A DNA stretch of 38,900 bases, from the NCBI GenBank assembly GCA_017441825.1, contig JAFRVD010000092.1:1-38900 (forward strand). Reading direction: 5' to 3'. Below, piece by piece: positions 1 through 9,300 of the stretch. The notes under the pieces were generated by a model. That model was not told the origin of the DNA and did no database searches. It saw only the letters and a program-made list of their open reading frames with translations. The stretch comes from Lachnospiraceae bacterium. GTDB lineage: Bacteria; Bacillota; Clostridia; Lachnospirales; Lachnospiraceae. A program made the position numbers and the translations under genes. Position 1 is the stretch's first letter. Each line of letters starts with the position of its first letter.

Positions 1-331
1 CTTCTTCCTCTTCCTCGTCTTTTTCTTCTGCCTCTTCTATTGTCAGGATATCTGCGAATCCTGTCATTTCCAATACTTCCATAACCGAAGGCGTAACGTT
101 TGTGAGGATCATCTCGCCCTTCTTCATCATGATCTTCTGCGCGGAAAGAAGCACGCGGAGACCCGCGGATGAAATATATTCGAGGTCGGAAAGATCCAGC
201 GTCAGCTTCTCTATGCTTTCGATCTCATCCAGTAAGGCTTCCTCCAGCTCCGGCGCGGTGGTCGTGTCCAGTCTTCCGGAGACCTTCACGGTCAGTTCAT
301 TTTCAATTTCTTTAATGAGTTCAAGTTCCAA
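1..331 (-). CDS. STAS-domain protein, anti-sigma factor antagonist-like (3' end outside window)
   Basis: The visible 110 residues form a STAS domain, the fold of SpoIIAA/RsbV anti-anti-sigma factors, which bind an anti-sigma kinase when unphosphorylated. The pattern LDLSDLEYISSAGLRVLLS at about residues 45-63 is the family signature, and the serine pair at 54-55 is where these proteins are phosphorylated. After the domain comes a very acidic Glu/Asp-rich tail that runs out of the window, so the C-terminus is unknown. I start it at a TTG (331-329) because an AGGAAGG ribosome binding site lies 7 bases upstream and no ATG is suitably placed. No cognate anti-sigma kinase or sigma factor gene is seen next to it within the window, although the ATPase domain of the MATE fusion at 18.9-20.7 kb is of the kinase type such proteins bind. 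Family assignment is firm; the pathway it serves is unknown. Confidence 0.85.
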   Translation of the reverse strand, partial: MELELIKEIENELTVKVSGRLDTTTAPELEEALLDEIESIEKLTLDLSDLEYISSAGLRVLLSAQKIMMKKGEMILTNVTPSVMEVLEMTGFADILTIEEAEEKDEEEEE

Positions 332-389
332 CGGTATACCTTCCTTTCTTCCCGTCTTACTAGAGCCGTATTCATACGTCTCCAATATA

Positions 390-417
390 ACTATAACAGA
401 CTTCGTAAAAAAAGCAA
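390..417 (-). promoter_or_regulatory. Possible promoter of the STAS gene
   Basis: On the minus strand TTGCTT (417-412) and TATAGT (395-390) are separated by 16 bases, about 55 bases upstream of the TTG start. The -10 box is good but the -35 box matches only in its TTG, so this is tentative. Confidence 0.35.
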
Positions 418-434
418 CCGCGATTCCCCGTATT

Positions 435-821
435 CTAGCGCAGCCCGAGGTCTCTTCGCTCGATCTCCTTCCTGTGAAGCTTCTCAGCTTTTCTTAAAGC
501 CTTCTCTGCGGTTTTCTTTGCCCTCCTCTCCCTCCTCTTCTTCTCCTTCGGAAACGCCTGATAAATAAAATCCGTCCCGTACATCGCTTCTAAAGTATGG
601 ATCTCTCGCCGGTAAAAGATCCAGCCGGCAGCAAAAATGAGAAGGCCCGTGTAAGCCGCAAACAGGACGATCCATAAGATCCCGAGATCCTCCGAATAAT
701 AAAACAGGAGTACCGGTGCAAGAAGCTGCAGGACGCAGTATACCGACCCGATCAGGAGGATCTGGCTCATCGGCTTCATGCTGTTGAATTTTCTCTCAAA
801 AAACAATAGCAGCTTTTCCAT
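435..821 (-). CDS. Small membrane protein with a basic cytoplasmic tail, function unknown
   Basis: A 128-residue protein I do not recognise. Two hydrophobic segments are visible, at about residues 20-42 and 47-68, followed by a strongly charged Lys/Arg/Glu tail (from about 90 to the end) that could form a coiled coil or contact RNA or membrane lipids. The ATG at 821 is preferred over an in-frame TTG two codons upstream because AGGGG sits 6 bases before the ATG. It lies about 100 bases upstream of the STAS gene on the same strand; the STAS gene appears to have its own promoter in that gap. No catalytic motif is visible, and no function can be assigned. Confidence 0.65.
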   Translation of the reverse strand: MEKLLLFFERKFNSMKPMSQILLIGSVYCVLQLLAPVLLFYYSEDLGILWIVLFAAYTGLLIFAAGWIFYRREIHTLEAMYGTDFIYQAFPKEKKRRERRAKKTAEKALRKAEKLHRKEIERRDLGLR

Positions 822-856
822 TAGCAACCCCTTTCAGTGCCTTCTTCTCCGCCGGA

Positions 857-885
857 TTGACACGGCGCGCTGAAACCGCTACAAT
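857..885 (+). promoter_or_regulatory. Promoter of the esterase/MFS pair
   Basis: Perfect -35 TTGACA (857-862) and -10 TACAAT (880-885) with an optimal 17-base spacer. Predicted start is near 892, giving a leader of about 38 bases before the ATG at 930. Confidence 0.78.
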
Positions 886-929
886 AAGACCCGACCGGAC
901 TTTCATTAAGCCCGGAGAAAGGAGAACTC

Positions 930-1697
930 ATGAGGACCATTACACATCTGTTTTACAGTGATCTTCCTTCAAAGGAGCATGAGCTTTGTATCTACCTCCC
1001 GGAATATACGAGCATGGAGGTGGAGTGTCCGGTTTTCCTGTATTTCCACGGAGGCGGCCTGGAAGCCGGAGACCTTTCCGACATTCAGACGGCGGCTGAA
1101 TACCTGACCTCGAAAAACATCGCGGTGGTATCCGCAAACTACAGGATGTATCCGGAAGCGGTCTATCCGGAATACATTCGGGACGCCGCAGCTGCCTGCG
1201 GCTTTGTGAAGACCAGGCTCACGGATTACATCCGGCCCGGCAGGATCTTCGTGGGCGGCACCTCGGCCGGCGGATACATCTCCATGATGCTCTGCTTCGA
1301 TCCGAAGTATCTCGCGCCGTACCATCTCACGCCGATGGACTTCGCAGGCTTCGTCCATGACGCCGGACAGCCCACAGTCCACTACAACGTCTGCAGGGAA
1401 AGGGGCCTCGACCCGAGACGCGTCGTGATCGACGAAGCGGCGCCCATCTACCACATCGGCTGCTCGGAGAACTACCCGCCCATGCTGTTCATCATCTCGG
1501 ATCAGGACATGCAGAACCGCCCGGAGCAGACCACTCTCGCGATCTCGACTCTTAAGCATTTCGGCATGGACATGGACAAGGTCCATCTTACGGAGATGCA
1601 CGGGACGCACTGCCATTACGTAAACCTCCGCGATGAAGAAGGCGTAAGCGTCTTCGGAAAGATCATCGCAGGCTTTATCGACCGGTACAAAGGATAA
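930..1697 (+). CDS. Alpha/beta hydrolase of the HSL/acetyl-esterase type
   Basis: A 255-residue cytoplasmic alpha/beta hydrolase. It has the HGGG oxyanion-hole motif at residues 40-43 and the nucleophile elbow GTSAGG with Ser112, both typical of the hormone-sensitive-lipase branch of esterases. The acid is probably Asp191 or Asp193 (ISDQD) and the base one of the histidines in MHGTHCHY (224-229). Such enzymes deacetylate sugars or cleave small carboxylic esters. The start is set by AAAGGAG five bases upstream and by the strong promoter at 857-885. The MFS transporter follows after only 15 bases, so the pair probably imports and trims an esterified small molecule; the substrate is not evident. 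Reaction class is well supported, specificity is not. Confidence 0.85.
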   Translation: MRTITHLFYSDLPSKEHELCIYLPEYTSMEVECPVFLYFHGGGLEAGDLSDIQTAAEYLTSKNIAVVSANYRMYPEAVYPEYIRDAAAACGFVKTRLTDYIRPGRIFVGGTSAGGYISMMLCFDPKYLAPYHLTPMDFAGFVHDAGQPTVHYNVCRERGLDPRRVVIDEAAPIYHIGCSENYPPMLFIISDQDMQNRPEQTTLAISTLKHFGMDMDKVHLTEMHGTHCHYVNLRDEEGVSVFGKIIAGFIDRYKG

Positions 1698-1712
1698 CAC
1701 GGACTAATCATC

Positions 1713-2888
1713 ATGGCTCAGACTGAAAGCAGCCGGACGCTGAACCTGTTCGGCTTTATGATCCTGCTTTTCTGGATGGCGCTCTACGCCTACCAGCCGC
1801 AGCTCTCCGTCTATGCGGGGACCCTGGGCGCCGGCATCAGTATGACCGGCGTCATATTGAGCTCCTACGGGCTCACTCAGATGTTGCTCCGGCTCCCCAC
1901 GGGGATCCTCTCGGACATGATGAAAAAGCGGAAGCTCTTCATCCTGTTCGGGAACATCTTTGCTGTGCTTTCCGCCCTCGGGCTTTTCTTCGCGAAAACG
2001 CCCGTCATGCTTCTCATATTCCGCATGCTTTCCGGCGCCGCCGCAAGCCTCTGGGTCGTCATGACGGTCACGTTCTCGGGCTACTACCCGAAGGAAGACG
2101 CGCCGAAGGCGATGTCCCGGCTCATGATCTTCAATAAATGCGGGTGCCTTCTCGGAATGGTCCTGGGCGGCGTGCTTTCCGATACGTTTTCAGTGAAGGC
2201 ATCGTTCATCATGTCGATCGCCGCGGCCGGGGCCGCCCTCGTCCTCGGGCTCTACATTAAGGAGCCTGACATGACGGGCGTCACTCCCTTAAGGCTCCGC
2301 GAATTTCCGTCCGTCCTCGGAAACAGGTCCCTGATCCTCTTCAGCATCATGGCACTCATGGTCCAGGTGGTCGAACAGGGCACCACGCTCGGGTTCGTCC
2401 CGAAGTACGCATCCGAACTCGGTGCTTCCGGATCCGCGCTCGGGATCCTTTCAGGCGCTTCCATCTTCGGCGGAATGTGCGCGTCCTACGCGCTGTCCGG
2501 GTGGCTGCTCCGGCGCTTCAAGGCCGGGACCATCGTGACGGCGGGCTGCATTGTTTTTACACTCACGGCCGTGCTGCTTCCGTTCCTCGCAAAAACAGTG
2601 TCCGTGATCATTGTGTTCCAGTTCCTGGCGGGCTTCGGGAATACCCTCTGCTTCGCGCTCTTAAACGGCTTCGCCATCTCCGGCTTTGACGGAAGGCTCC
2701 GCGGCGCGGCGATGGGTGTTTTCCAGTCCGTATACGCTCTCGGGATGTTTTTGGGCCCGCTTCTTACCGGCGTCCTTTCGGACCACTTCTCGATCGCTTC
2801 CGGGATCGCCGTTTCCGGGCTTCTGGGGGGCATCCCTCTTATTCTCTTAAGCCTTTTCGCGTTCAGAAGAAAAAACGCGGATTCATAA
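1713..2888 (+). CDS. Major facilitator superfamily transporter
   Basis: A 391-residue membrane protein with about 12 hydrophobic segments. It carries the MFS loop 2-3 signature in degenerate form (RLPTGILSDMMKKRK, about residues 60-74) and a second half beginning near residue 200. Length and layout fit a single MFS permease or exporter of the drug/sugar type. It is co-oriented with the esterase at 930 and begins 15 bases after its stop; its own ribosome binding site is weak, which suggests translational coupling to the upstream gene. A hairpin terminator follows at once. The substrate cannot be read from sequence; import of the ester handled by the neighbour, or export, are both possible. Confidence 0.85.
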   Translation: MAQTESSRTLNLFGFMILLFWMALYAYQPQLSVYAGTLGAGISMTGVILSSYGLTQMLLRLPTGILSDMMKKRKLFILFGNIFAVLSALGLFFAKTPVMLLIFRMLSGAAASLWVVMTVTFSGYYPKEDAPKAMSRLMIFNKCGCLLGMVLGGVLSDTFSVKASFIMSIAAAGAALVLGLYIKEPDMTGVTPLRLREFPSVLGNRSLILFSIMALMVQVVEQGTTLGFVPKYASELGASGSALGILSGASIFGGMCASYALSGWLLRRFKAGTIVTAGCIVFTLTAVLLPFLAKTVSVIIVFQFLAGFGNTLCFALLNGFAISGFDGRLRGAAMGVFQSVYALGMFLGPLLTGVLSDHFSIASGIAVSGLLGGIPLILLSLFAFRRKNADS

Positions 2889-2898
2889 CCCTCTGGTC

Positions 2899-2930
2899 AC
2901 GGGCTGCAAAAAAGCGGCCCGTTTTCATTT
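2899..2930 (+). terminator. Rho-independent terminator after the MFS gene
   Basis: Nine-base-pair stem ACGGGCTGC / GCGGCCCGT (2899-2907 with 2914-2922, one G-U pair) around an A6 loop, followed by a T-rich run (TTTTCATTT). It overlaps the last codon of the convergent isomerase gene. Confidence 0.7.
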
Positions 2931-3771
2931 ATTCGACAAAGCCTGTTTCTTTCATATTATAATAAGCGCCGCGGACGGCGTCCTTAAACGGAAGGATCCG
3001 CTCGCGGTCCTGTTCGACGATCGCCCACTCCTGGCCGATCTCGAGCGCCTTTTCAAAGATCTTCGGCAGGTCGAGCGTCCCGGTTCCCACGGTGCAGAAG
3101 CCGAAATCGTGCTCCTTGTCCGCGTTCACCAGCATCCGGCCCTTCATCATGTCGTTGAAGTCCTTGATGTGAAGGAGCGCGATGCGGTCCTTCGCCTTTT
3201 CCATGAATTCCACGGGATCCACGCCGCCCACATAGACCCAGCCGAGGTCCGCCTTCAGCATGAGCCTCGGGTCGCACTGCGTAAGATAGTAGTCCATAAC
3301 GGACACGCCCTTAAAGACCGTAGTGAATTCCTGGTAGTGGTTGTGGTAGATCGGGATGAAGCCGGCGTCCGCAACTTTTCGCACCGCAAAGTCAAGCTCC
3401 TCGATGTCCCTCATCATTTCATCGTACGTGCAGACGTCGCCGTAGAACGTCCCGAAGGACTTGATGGCGCTCGTCCAGGACAGGTTCACGTATTTCACGT
3501 CATAGAATTCCGCGCGTCTCTTCACTTCATCGATGACGGGTACGGGGTCCTCCATGACCTTTCTGTGACTGTTTCCGAATCCAAGGCCCGTACAGAGGAC
3601 CTTAAGTCCCACGTCCTTAAAACGCTTCCAGTTCTCCACGGGATCTCCCGGGATCCTGGAAAGGTCTCCGTCCTGCGCCTGATAGCCGATCTCCGCGTAC
3701 TCCCGGAATACGTCAAACGGGTCGCGGTCGGGCTGGCGGAAGCCGGTCCATGCTGCTTTCAGCTTCTTCAT
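2929..3771 (-). CDS. Sugar phosphate isomerase/epimerase (xylose isomerase-like TIM barrel)
   Basis: A 280-residue protein of the AP endonuclease 2 / xylose-isomerase-like TIM barrel family, which interconverts keto and aldo sugars or epimerises them with a divalent metal. Visible family features are the metal-binding and substrate region IYHNHYQEF (about 140-148), KADLGWVYVGG (about 178-188), LLHIKDF (about 203-209) and the late glutamate in WAIVEQDRE. The reading frame extends further upstream, but I start at the ATG at 3771 because GGAGA lies six bases before it and because the extension would overlap the AraC gene. It follows the AraC regulator by 13 bases and is probably co-transcribed with it. 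Which sugar it acts on is unknown; inosose and sugar-acid pathways are the usual settings. Confidence 0.82.
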   Translation of the reverse strand: MKKLKAAWTGFRQPDRDPFDVFREYAEIGYQAQDGDLSRIPGDPVENWKRFKDVGLKVLCTGLGFGNSHRKVMEDPVPVIDEVKRRAEFYDVKYVNLSWTSAIKSFGTFYGDVCTYDEMMRDIEELDFAVRKVADAGFIPIYHNHYQEFTTVFKGVSVMDYYLTQCDPRLMLKADLGWVYVGGVDPVEFMEKAKDRIALLHIKDFNDMMKGRMLVNADKEHDFGFCTVGTGTLDLPKIFEKALEIGQEWAIVEQDRERILPFKDAVRGAYYNMKETGFVE

Positions 3772-3784
3772 AATGTCTCCTTTC

Positions 3785-4621
3785 TCAGCTGTTGTGCTTT
3801 CTGAAAACGATGGGCGAAACCCCCTTGTATTTCCTGAAGATCCGTGAGAAATAGCTGCTGTCGTTAAAGCCGCACTTGTATGCAATGTCCGTCACGGAGA
3901 CAGAGCTTTCCGTAAGGAGCCCGCACGCCTTGTTGACGCGGAACAGGTTGACGTAATCGAGCGGCGACATGGTGGTCACGGACTTGAAGAGGGACGAAAA
4001 GTACCTGGGCGACATCCTGACGATGCCCGCAAGCGTATCCACGTAGATCGGATGCATGTAGTTGTCCTTGATGTATTCGATGACCGGGTCGATCTTCTGC
4101 ATCTTGCGGATGGAGACAGACTGGGTTTCCCGGTCCGCCATGAAGAAGTGATGTTCTCCGGCGATCATGTACAGCTTATAAAGGAAGCCCGTGATCATGA
4201 ACTCTTCCCCGGGAGGATTGTTCCTGATGACCGGGAAGAATTCCGAGGCGTATTTCCGAAGCCCGAAGTCCTCCTTAGGGAACGTCGTGAAGATCTGCAG
4301 CCCGGCGTCCGGCGTGGTCTGCCCGGAGGCACCCATGAAGATCCTCATGGGATCGAACACCATCACGTCATATCTCCCGCTGTAGAAGATCCTGTCGTGG
4401 GGAACACATGAATTGACGAACAGGATGTCCCCCTGAGAGGCGGCGTACCGGGTCCCGCCGATGGTACATACGTAGCTCCCGCTCTCCACGTATACGATCT
4501 CGCACGCCTTGTGCCAATGGAGCGCAAGGAAGGGGTTCGAATTGATGCGGTTTTCATACGAGTGCTTTGCCGGAAACGCTTCCGGAAACTGGATGTCTTC
4601 ATTATAAAGGATAGTATCCAT
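3785..4621 (-). CDS. AraC-family transcriptional regulator
   Basis: A 278-residue regulator. The N-terminal half is a cupin-like sensor domain (FLALHWHKACEIVYVESG at about residues 30-47), and the C-terminal 100 residues hold two helix-turn-helix motifs, with the characteristic DIAYKCGFNDSSYFSRIFRK stretch near residues 245-264. Such proteins activate nearby sugar-utilisation genes when the cupin binds a sugar. The ATG at 4621 is chosen over an upstream in-frame ATG at 4684 because AGGAAAGG lies seven bases before it. A strong promoter lies upstream at 4726-4754. The isomerase follows after 13 bases; the divergent position opposite a GH5 remnant suggests it once controlled that glycosidase. 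Confidence 0.9.
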   Translation of the reverse strand: MDTILYNEDIQFPEAFPAKHSYENRINSNPFLALHWHKACEIVYVESGSYVCTIGGTRYAASQGDILFVNSCVPHDRIFYSGRYDVMVFDPMRIFMGASGQTTPDAGLQIFTTFPKEDFGLRKYASEFFPVIRNNPPGEEFMITGFLYKLYMIAGEHHFFMADRETQSVSIRKMQKIDPVIEYIKDNYMHPIYVDTLAGIVRMSPRYFSSLFKSVTTMSPLDYVNLFRVNKACGLLTESSVSVTDIAYKCGFNDSSYFSRIFRKYKGVSPIVFRKHNS

Positions 4622-4725
4622 GTCTGTGCCTTTCCTGTTCCTCGTGAAGAGCCCGTGACCCGGGCAATGTGCAGAAAAATACATTCTCCGTGAAAAATAC
4701 CGCTGTTCTACAGCACTTTTGTTCT

Positions 4726-4754
4726 ATTCTATGAGGATTTTAATATTTTGTCAA
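4726..4754 (-). promoter_or_regulatory. Promoter of the AraC-isomerase operon
   Basis: On the minus strand, consensus TTGACA (4754-4749), 17-base spacer, then TAGAAT (4731-4726). The surroundings are AT-rich. It ends only 12 bases from the start of the divergent GH5 remnant frame. Confidence 0.8.
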
Positions 4755-4765
4755 GCAGTTAACAC

Positions 4766-5032
4766 GTGATTATTCCGCTGAAATTGCACAAAAATACTCT
4801 TGACCCGAAGGCGAACGTCTACTGCGGCGAATTCGGCGTCATCAAGAGCACAGACCCGGATTCCCGGCGGAACTGGCACAGGGACATCGTTTCGATCTTC
4901 AACGAGCTTGACATCGGCCGCGCCGTGTGGGACTATAAAGACGGTCCGTACGAACACTTTGCTCTGGTGGACATTCCGAACAGCAAGCCTTATGATGAGG
5001 AAACGCTTCGGATCTGTGCGAGCAGGAAGTGA
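4766..5032 (+). pseudogene. 3' remnant of a GH5 (cellulase-family) glycoside hydrolase
   Basis: Eighty-eight codons that read as the last quarter of a glycoside hydrolase family 5 enzyme. The segment VYCGEFGVI contains the family's catalytic nucleophile glutamate (residue 22 of this fragment), and DIGRAVWDYKD followed by ALVD is the usual last beta-strand/loop. A full GH5 is 300-400 residues; the barrel with the acid/base glutamate (NEP motif) is absent, and the frame is closed by a TAA at 4760-4762. There is no credible ribosome binding site at the GTG that opens it. It lies directly downstream of the divergent AraC promoter, so the 5' part was probably lost by deletion or replaced. I call it a pseudogene. 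The 350 bases from 4755 to 5104 hold nothing else I can identify. Confidence 0.75.
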
Positions 5033-5104
5033 GCTTTTTGATATGAACTTTGAAGAGCTGTGCGTACGAAAGTGCGGCGCAGCTTTGTAATTGGAGGGAA
5101 AGAT

Positions 5105-6247
5105 ATGAAGGTCGTGATCGCAGTCGATTCGTTTAAGGGCAGCATGACGTCCATGGAGGCAGGGGAAGCCGTAAAGCGGGGTGTGCTTGCTGCGGGGCCC
5201 GCCGATGTCATTGTGAAGCCCCTCGCAGACGGCGGGGAAGGCACCACTGAGGCATTAGTTACCGGGCTCGGCGGCGAGTTTCGTGAGGTCACGGTACAGG
5301 GGCCTTTAGGAGTTCCTGTGACTGCCCGCTACGGAGTACTTCCGGACGGGAAGACCGCTGTCATGGAGATGGCGGAGGCAGCCGGGATCGTTCTGGTTCC
5401 GCGGGACCTACTGGACCCTTGGCATGCCAGTACTTTCGGTGTGGGCGAGATGATCCTGGACGCCGTGAACGCGGGGTACCGCGAGTTTATCATGGGGATC
5501 GGCGGATCCGCAACCACAGAGGGCGGTATCGGTATGCTTTCGGCCCTAGGCTTCGTCTTTTACGACAGTAACGGGCGGAAGCTTCCGCCCGTATTCGAAA
5601 GCCTCGGAAAGGTCGCCCGGATCTCCGCGGAAAACGTCCCTGATGCGCTCCTCTCCTGCCGGTTCCGGGTGGCCTGTGACGTCGAAAATCCCCTGTTTGG
5701 GGAGCGCGGCGCTGTGGCGGTATTCGGCCCGCAGAAGGGGGTAAAACCCTCGGAAATCGCTGAAATGGACGACTGCATGCGGCATTACGCTTCTATAGCG
5801 GAAAGCTTCAGCAAAAAAGCCTGCGCGGACGTTCCCGGCGCAGGGGCCGCCGGCGGCCTGGGCTTCGCTTTCTTAAATTTCCTACCCAGCACTGAGCTCC
5901 GCTCCGGCATCGGGATCGTACTGGACGCGGTCGGCCTTGAGGACGCCGTCCGCGATGCGGATTATGTGATCACCGGCGAGGGTCGCCTCGACGGCCAGAC
6001 CGCCATGGGCAAGGTCCCCGTGGGCGTCGCCCGCCTCGCGAAGCAGTACGGATGCACAGTGCTCGCCTTCGCGGGGAGCATCGGGGACGGCGCCGCCCTC
6101 TGCAACGCGGCGGGCATCGACGCGTATTTCCCGATCCTCCGCGGCATCACTACCTTGGACGCCGCGATGGACCCGGGTACGGCGCAGCGGAACATGGCGC
6201 TTGCGGTGGAGCAGGTGTTCCGGCTGCTTCACTGCGAGCGCCTTTAA
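5105..6247 (+). CDS. glxK: Glycerate kinase (type I)
   Basis: A 380-residue glycerate kinase of the GarK/GlxK family, which phosphorylates D-glycerate (2-phosphoglycerate in the best-studied members) and feeds lower glycolysis. Family features are the N-terminal KVVIAVDSFKGSMTS, the glycine-rich PLADGGEGTTEAL near residue 40, IGGSATTEGGIG near 137-148, and GAGAAGGLGFAF near 243-254. Length is exactly typical. The frame is open further upstream, but the ATG at 5105 has GGAGGG six bases before it and matches the family N-terminus. In sugar-acid catabolism this enzyme follows tartronate semialdehyde reductase, which is not in the window. No clear promoter or terminator is visible, so transcription from upstream is possible. 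Confidence 0.93.
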   Translation: MKVVIAVDSFKGSMTSMEAGEAVKRGVLAAGPADVIVKPLADGGEGTTEALVTGLGGEFREVTVQGPLGVPVTARYGVLPDGKTAVMEMAEAAGIVLVPRDLLDPWHASTFGVGEMILDAVNAGYREFIMGIGGSATTEGGIGMLSALGFVFYDSNGRKLPPVFESLGKVARISAENVPDALLSCRFRVACDVENPLFGERGAVAVFGPQKGVKPSEIAEMDDCMRHYASIAESFSKKACADVPGAGAAGGLGFAFLNFLPSTELRSGIGIVLDAVGLEDAVRDADYVITGEGRLDGQTAMGKVPVGVARLAKQYGCTVLAFAGSIGDGAALCNAAGIDAYFPILRGITTLDAAMDPGTAQRNMALAVEQVFRLLHCERL

Positions 6248-6316
6248 CGGCGGACTGCGGGATCCATATGGCCTCCCTTGCCCGCCTGTGTGAGACACAT
6301 TTTCCTGCCGCTGCGT

Positions 6317-6348
6317 CAAAAAGGGGCCCGGCCATCTGGCCGGGCCCT
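6317..6348 (-). terminator. Terminator of the large lipoprotein gene
   Basis: Perfect ten-base-pair GC stem (6324-6333 with 6338-6347) around a four-base loop; on the minus strand it runs into TTTTT (6322-6318). It lies 20 bases beyond the lipoprotein stop codon. Confidence 0.85.
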
Positions 6349-6367
6349 GCTGTATGCTTGCCGTCAC

Positions 6368-9300
6368 TTACGGCTCCTCTTCGCCCTCTGGTTCCTCGGA
6401 AGGCGCCGTGTCCGCAAGCTGCGTGAATCTCAGTATCACCTTCGTCGTGCCGTCCTCGCTCACCGTGATCACGTCCTCGAGCGTCCGGCCGGAAGCATCC
6501 GGCGAATAAGTATAGCCCTCAGGTGTGCCTGCAAGGTTCAGGATCTGCTGGACCGTGATTTCGTAGCTGTCAAGGACGAGTTCCTGTGTCAGGACCGTCT
6601 TCCACATGTACGTCATGCCCCAGCTCTTCTCCTTCACCTGCTCCTCCACCGTCATGGTGGGCGGGATCATCTCCCAGACCGCAGTGAAGCGGGCGTCTCC
6701 CGAGCAGACGACCGGACCGGTCACAATGTTTCCGGCTTCGTCCATCCAGCCCGCGAAGCGGTAGCCCTGGCGCGAGACGGACGGGAAGTCGATCTCAATA
6801 CCCTCGACCACCTTCGCAGTCGACGTCTCACCGTTCCCGTGGTCAAACGTGATCGTGCATGCATCCCACTCAAGGCAGATCTTAAAGGTCGTCGTACCGT
6901 CCTTATTGACGCTCTCCGTGGAAAGCTCGGAGTCCTGCTCATTCACCTTATAGTGCATGAACCAGTCCTTGCCCTCAACAACGTGGTCCGGCTCCGTCCG
7001 AAGAAGCTTGTTCTCCCGGAGGGTCTCCGCCGCATTCCCGACCGGGTCGCCCGGATAGAAAATACCGACGATATTATCCGCATCCGCGAGATAATACTGC
7101 GTGCTCCAGCCGCTGGTATCGTACGGCAGGTAGTATTCCACAATGACGTCCGCGTGATACCTGTACCAGGACGCCGTGTAGACCGTGTTCTCATCGGGCA
7201 TTCTGGTGGGCAGCTCCGTGATCAGGTTTCCGTCCTGATCGAGCCAGCCCAGGAATTTGTAGCCTTCCTTGACAGGCTCCGGGAACTCGAAGTCTTCAGG
7301 AACGAGAACATTCCCCTTGGTATCGACGTAGAGATAATACTCCGTCCCGTCTTCATCCATAAAGGTAATGGTCGCCAGGTTGCACTCCCAGTCAAGCTTC
7401 ACCGTCCGGTAAAGCCGCTCGGACAGCGTCTCAAAGCTGCTGCCGAGCCAGGTGATCGTCATTTCGACGGTACCCGAACCGCTCTCCTGGCTGTTCCGCA
7501 CGATGTAGTGCTTTCCGTCCTTAAACTCGTAAGAGAAGTCGGGATCGTCAAAGCTGATCTCATAGAGGTCATATGCACTCCGCCCGCTGTAATCCACGGA
7601 AACGGTGCTGGCGTCCTTGATGCTCATGGCCGACATCTTGAAGAGATTTCCGGGCAGCTGTACCCTGTTGCTGTCCTTCGTGAATTCCGTGGTCAGCTTC
7701 GTGAGATCGGCACCCTGCTCGTAGTTGAAATCACTGGTCACAGAGTCCACGCCGAGTCCGAAGAACGGGTATTCTTCTCCCCGGAGCCACTTTCTGTAGG
7801 CGATCGCCCCGTCCCCTGCCTGTATCACAAAGGTGACGTTATAATACGCGCCGACCTCCCATCGGAGTGCTCCGTTATAGTAAGCATCCACATTTTCCGT
7901 TGCCCGGCCCACGTCGTTGATCTTCACGCCGGCGTAGAAGAAGCCCCAGAAGCGTGTGTACAATCCGCCTTCCACCTCGAAGCCCACACTGTCGAGCCGT
8001 GCGTCAAACAAACCGACTCCTATAGTCAGGCGTACGCCGGCACGCAGGCCGATCGCGCCGAAAATGTAGGCATCTGCCTGGAATTCCGACTTGTCGGTCT
8101 CTTCCGACTGATTGCTTTCATTGGTTCCGTGGATCAGCAGGAAACTGAAGGTCTCACGGTACGAACGCTCATAATTCACGCTGACGCCTATGGCCGCGTT
8201 CAGCTGGGCGGAAACGATGAAGTCCGCCTTGATCCGGAACGCAAAGACATGGAAGGGATCTAAGCATCCGTTCCAGTCAAAGATATTCGGATTCAGAAGG
8301 TCCACAAAGCTGTTGCTCGCGCCCATGATGAACGACTTGTATTTCTGGGCGAGCGACCCCCCTCCGGTGGTCTGGTTCGGGAAGATCGCATTATGAACTT
8401 CCCTGAGGTCCTTGATATAATTCGCGAGGTCCAGGATGACCTCTCCGCCGCCCGTATGCTTCACGCCCTCCGGCCAGTCGATGCCCGCCGCCTTCTCTTC
8501 GGCCGTCTTCTCCTTCTCATTCTTGATGAGCGTCACGGAAGCCGTAAAGCCTGCGCCTACGTAGACGCCGTAAGAAGTACTGCCGGAGATCGTATAGTCG
8601 TAGATATACGGGAAGATCCATTTCCATCTCCAGACAGAGGTCGCGTCCACTGTGAGGCCTACAACAACTTCCGTCTCGAAGAAGAAAACGATGTTGACCC
8701 TGATGGCCGCTTTTGTCGCATCCGAGCCCCGGATCGTAATAATGAACTTGCAGTAGGCTTCTGCACGGACGCCTAAGCCGTATCCGGTCTTCCCTGCAAA
8801 ATGAACGATATTCGGGGAGATCTTGATGTCCGGATCGCCCTTCACGTCCACAGTGTTCGCCACGGCGCCGTTAGCGACTCTCTCAAAATCCCTGCCGCTC
8901 ATATGGTTTTCTTCGTTCGCACCGTAATAGAACGTCAGCTGGTCTATAGGCGTGTCCGCGATCGCTTCCTGCACCTCCTCGGACTCGAGCGCAAGCTCGG
9001 CCAGGTTATAGGTCGACTGCATGAGATAGCCGTTGTTGGTCAGTTCCTCGGCCACGCTGGCTTTGATAGCCTCTTCACTGTAGGCCGAACGGATCTGCGC
9101 CTCGTTAAGGCTCTGATAATGGTAGACGTCGATGCTCTCCATCATCTCGTCCATGCTGACGATCCTGTAGCTGACCTCTGCAGAATCGCTGCCGTCTTCT
9201 TCCTCAACGTACACGACGTCCATGACTTCAGCGTAGGCCGTGACCTCGCCGTCTTCAGGCGAACCGGTATAGAACGCCAGGTAATCGCCGGGCTCGACCT

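Noticed and set aside
1-40. Low-complexity CTTCTTCCTC tract as a possible repeat
   Set aside because: It is the coding sequence for the Glu/Asp-rich tail of the STAS protein.
6278-8263. Open frame of 661 codons on the plus strand
   Set aside because: It is antisense to the large lipoprotein gene, has an Arg/His/Val-rich composition typical of a reverse-frame shadow, no ribosome binding site, and overlaps the terminator.
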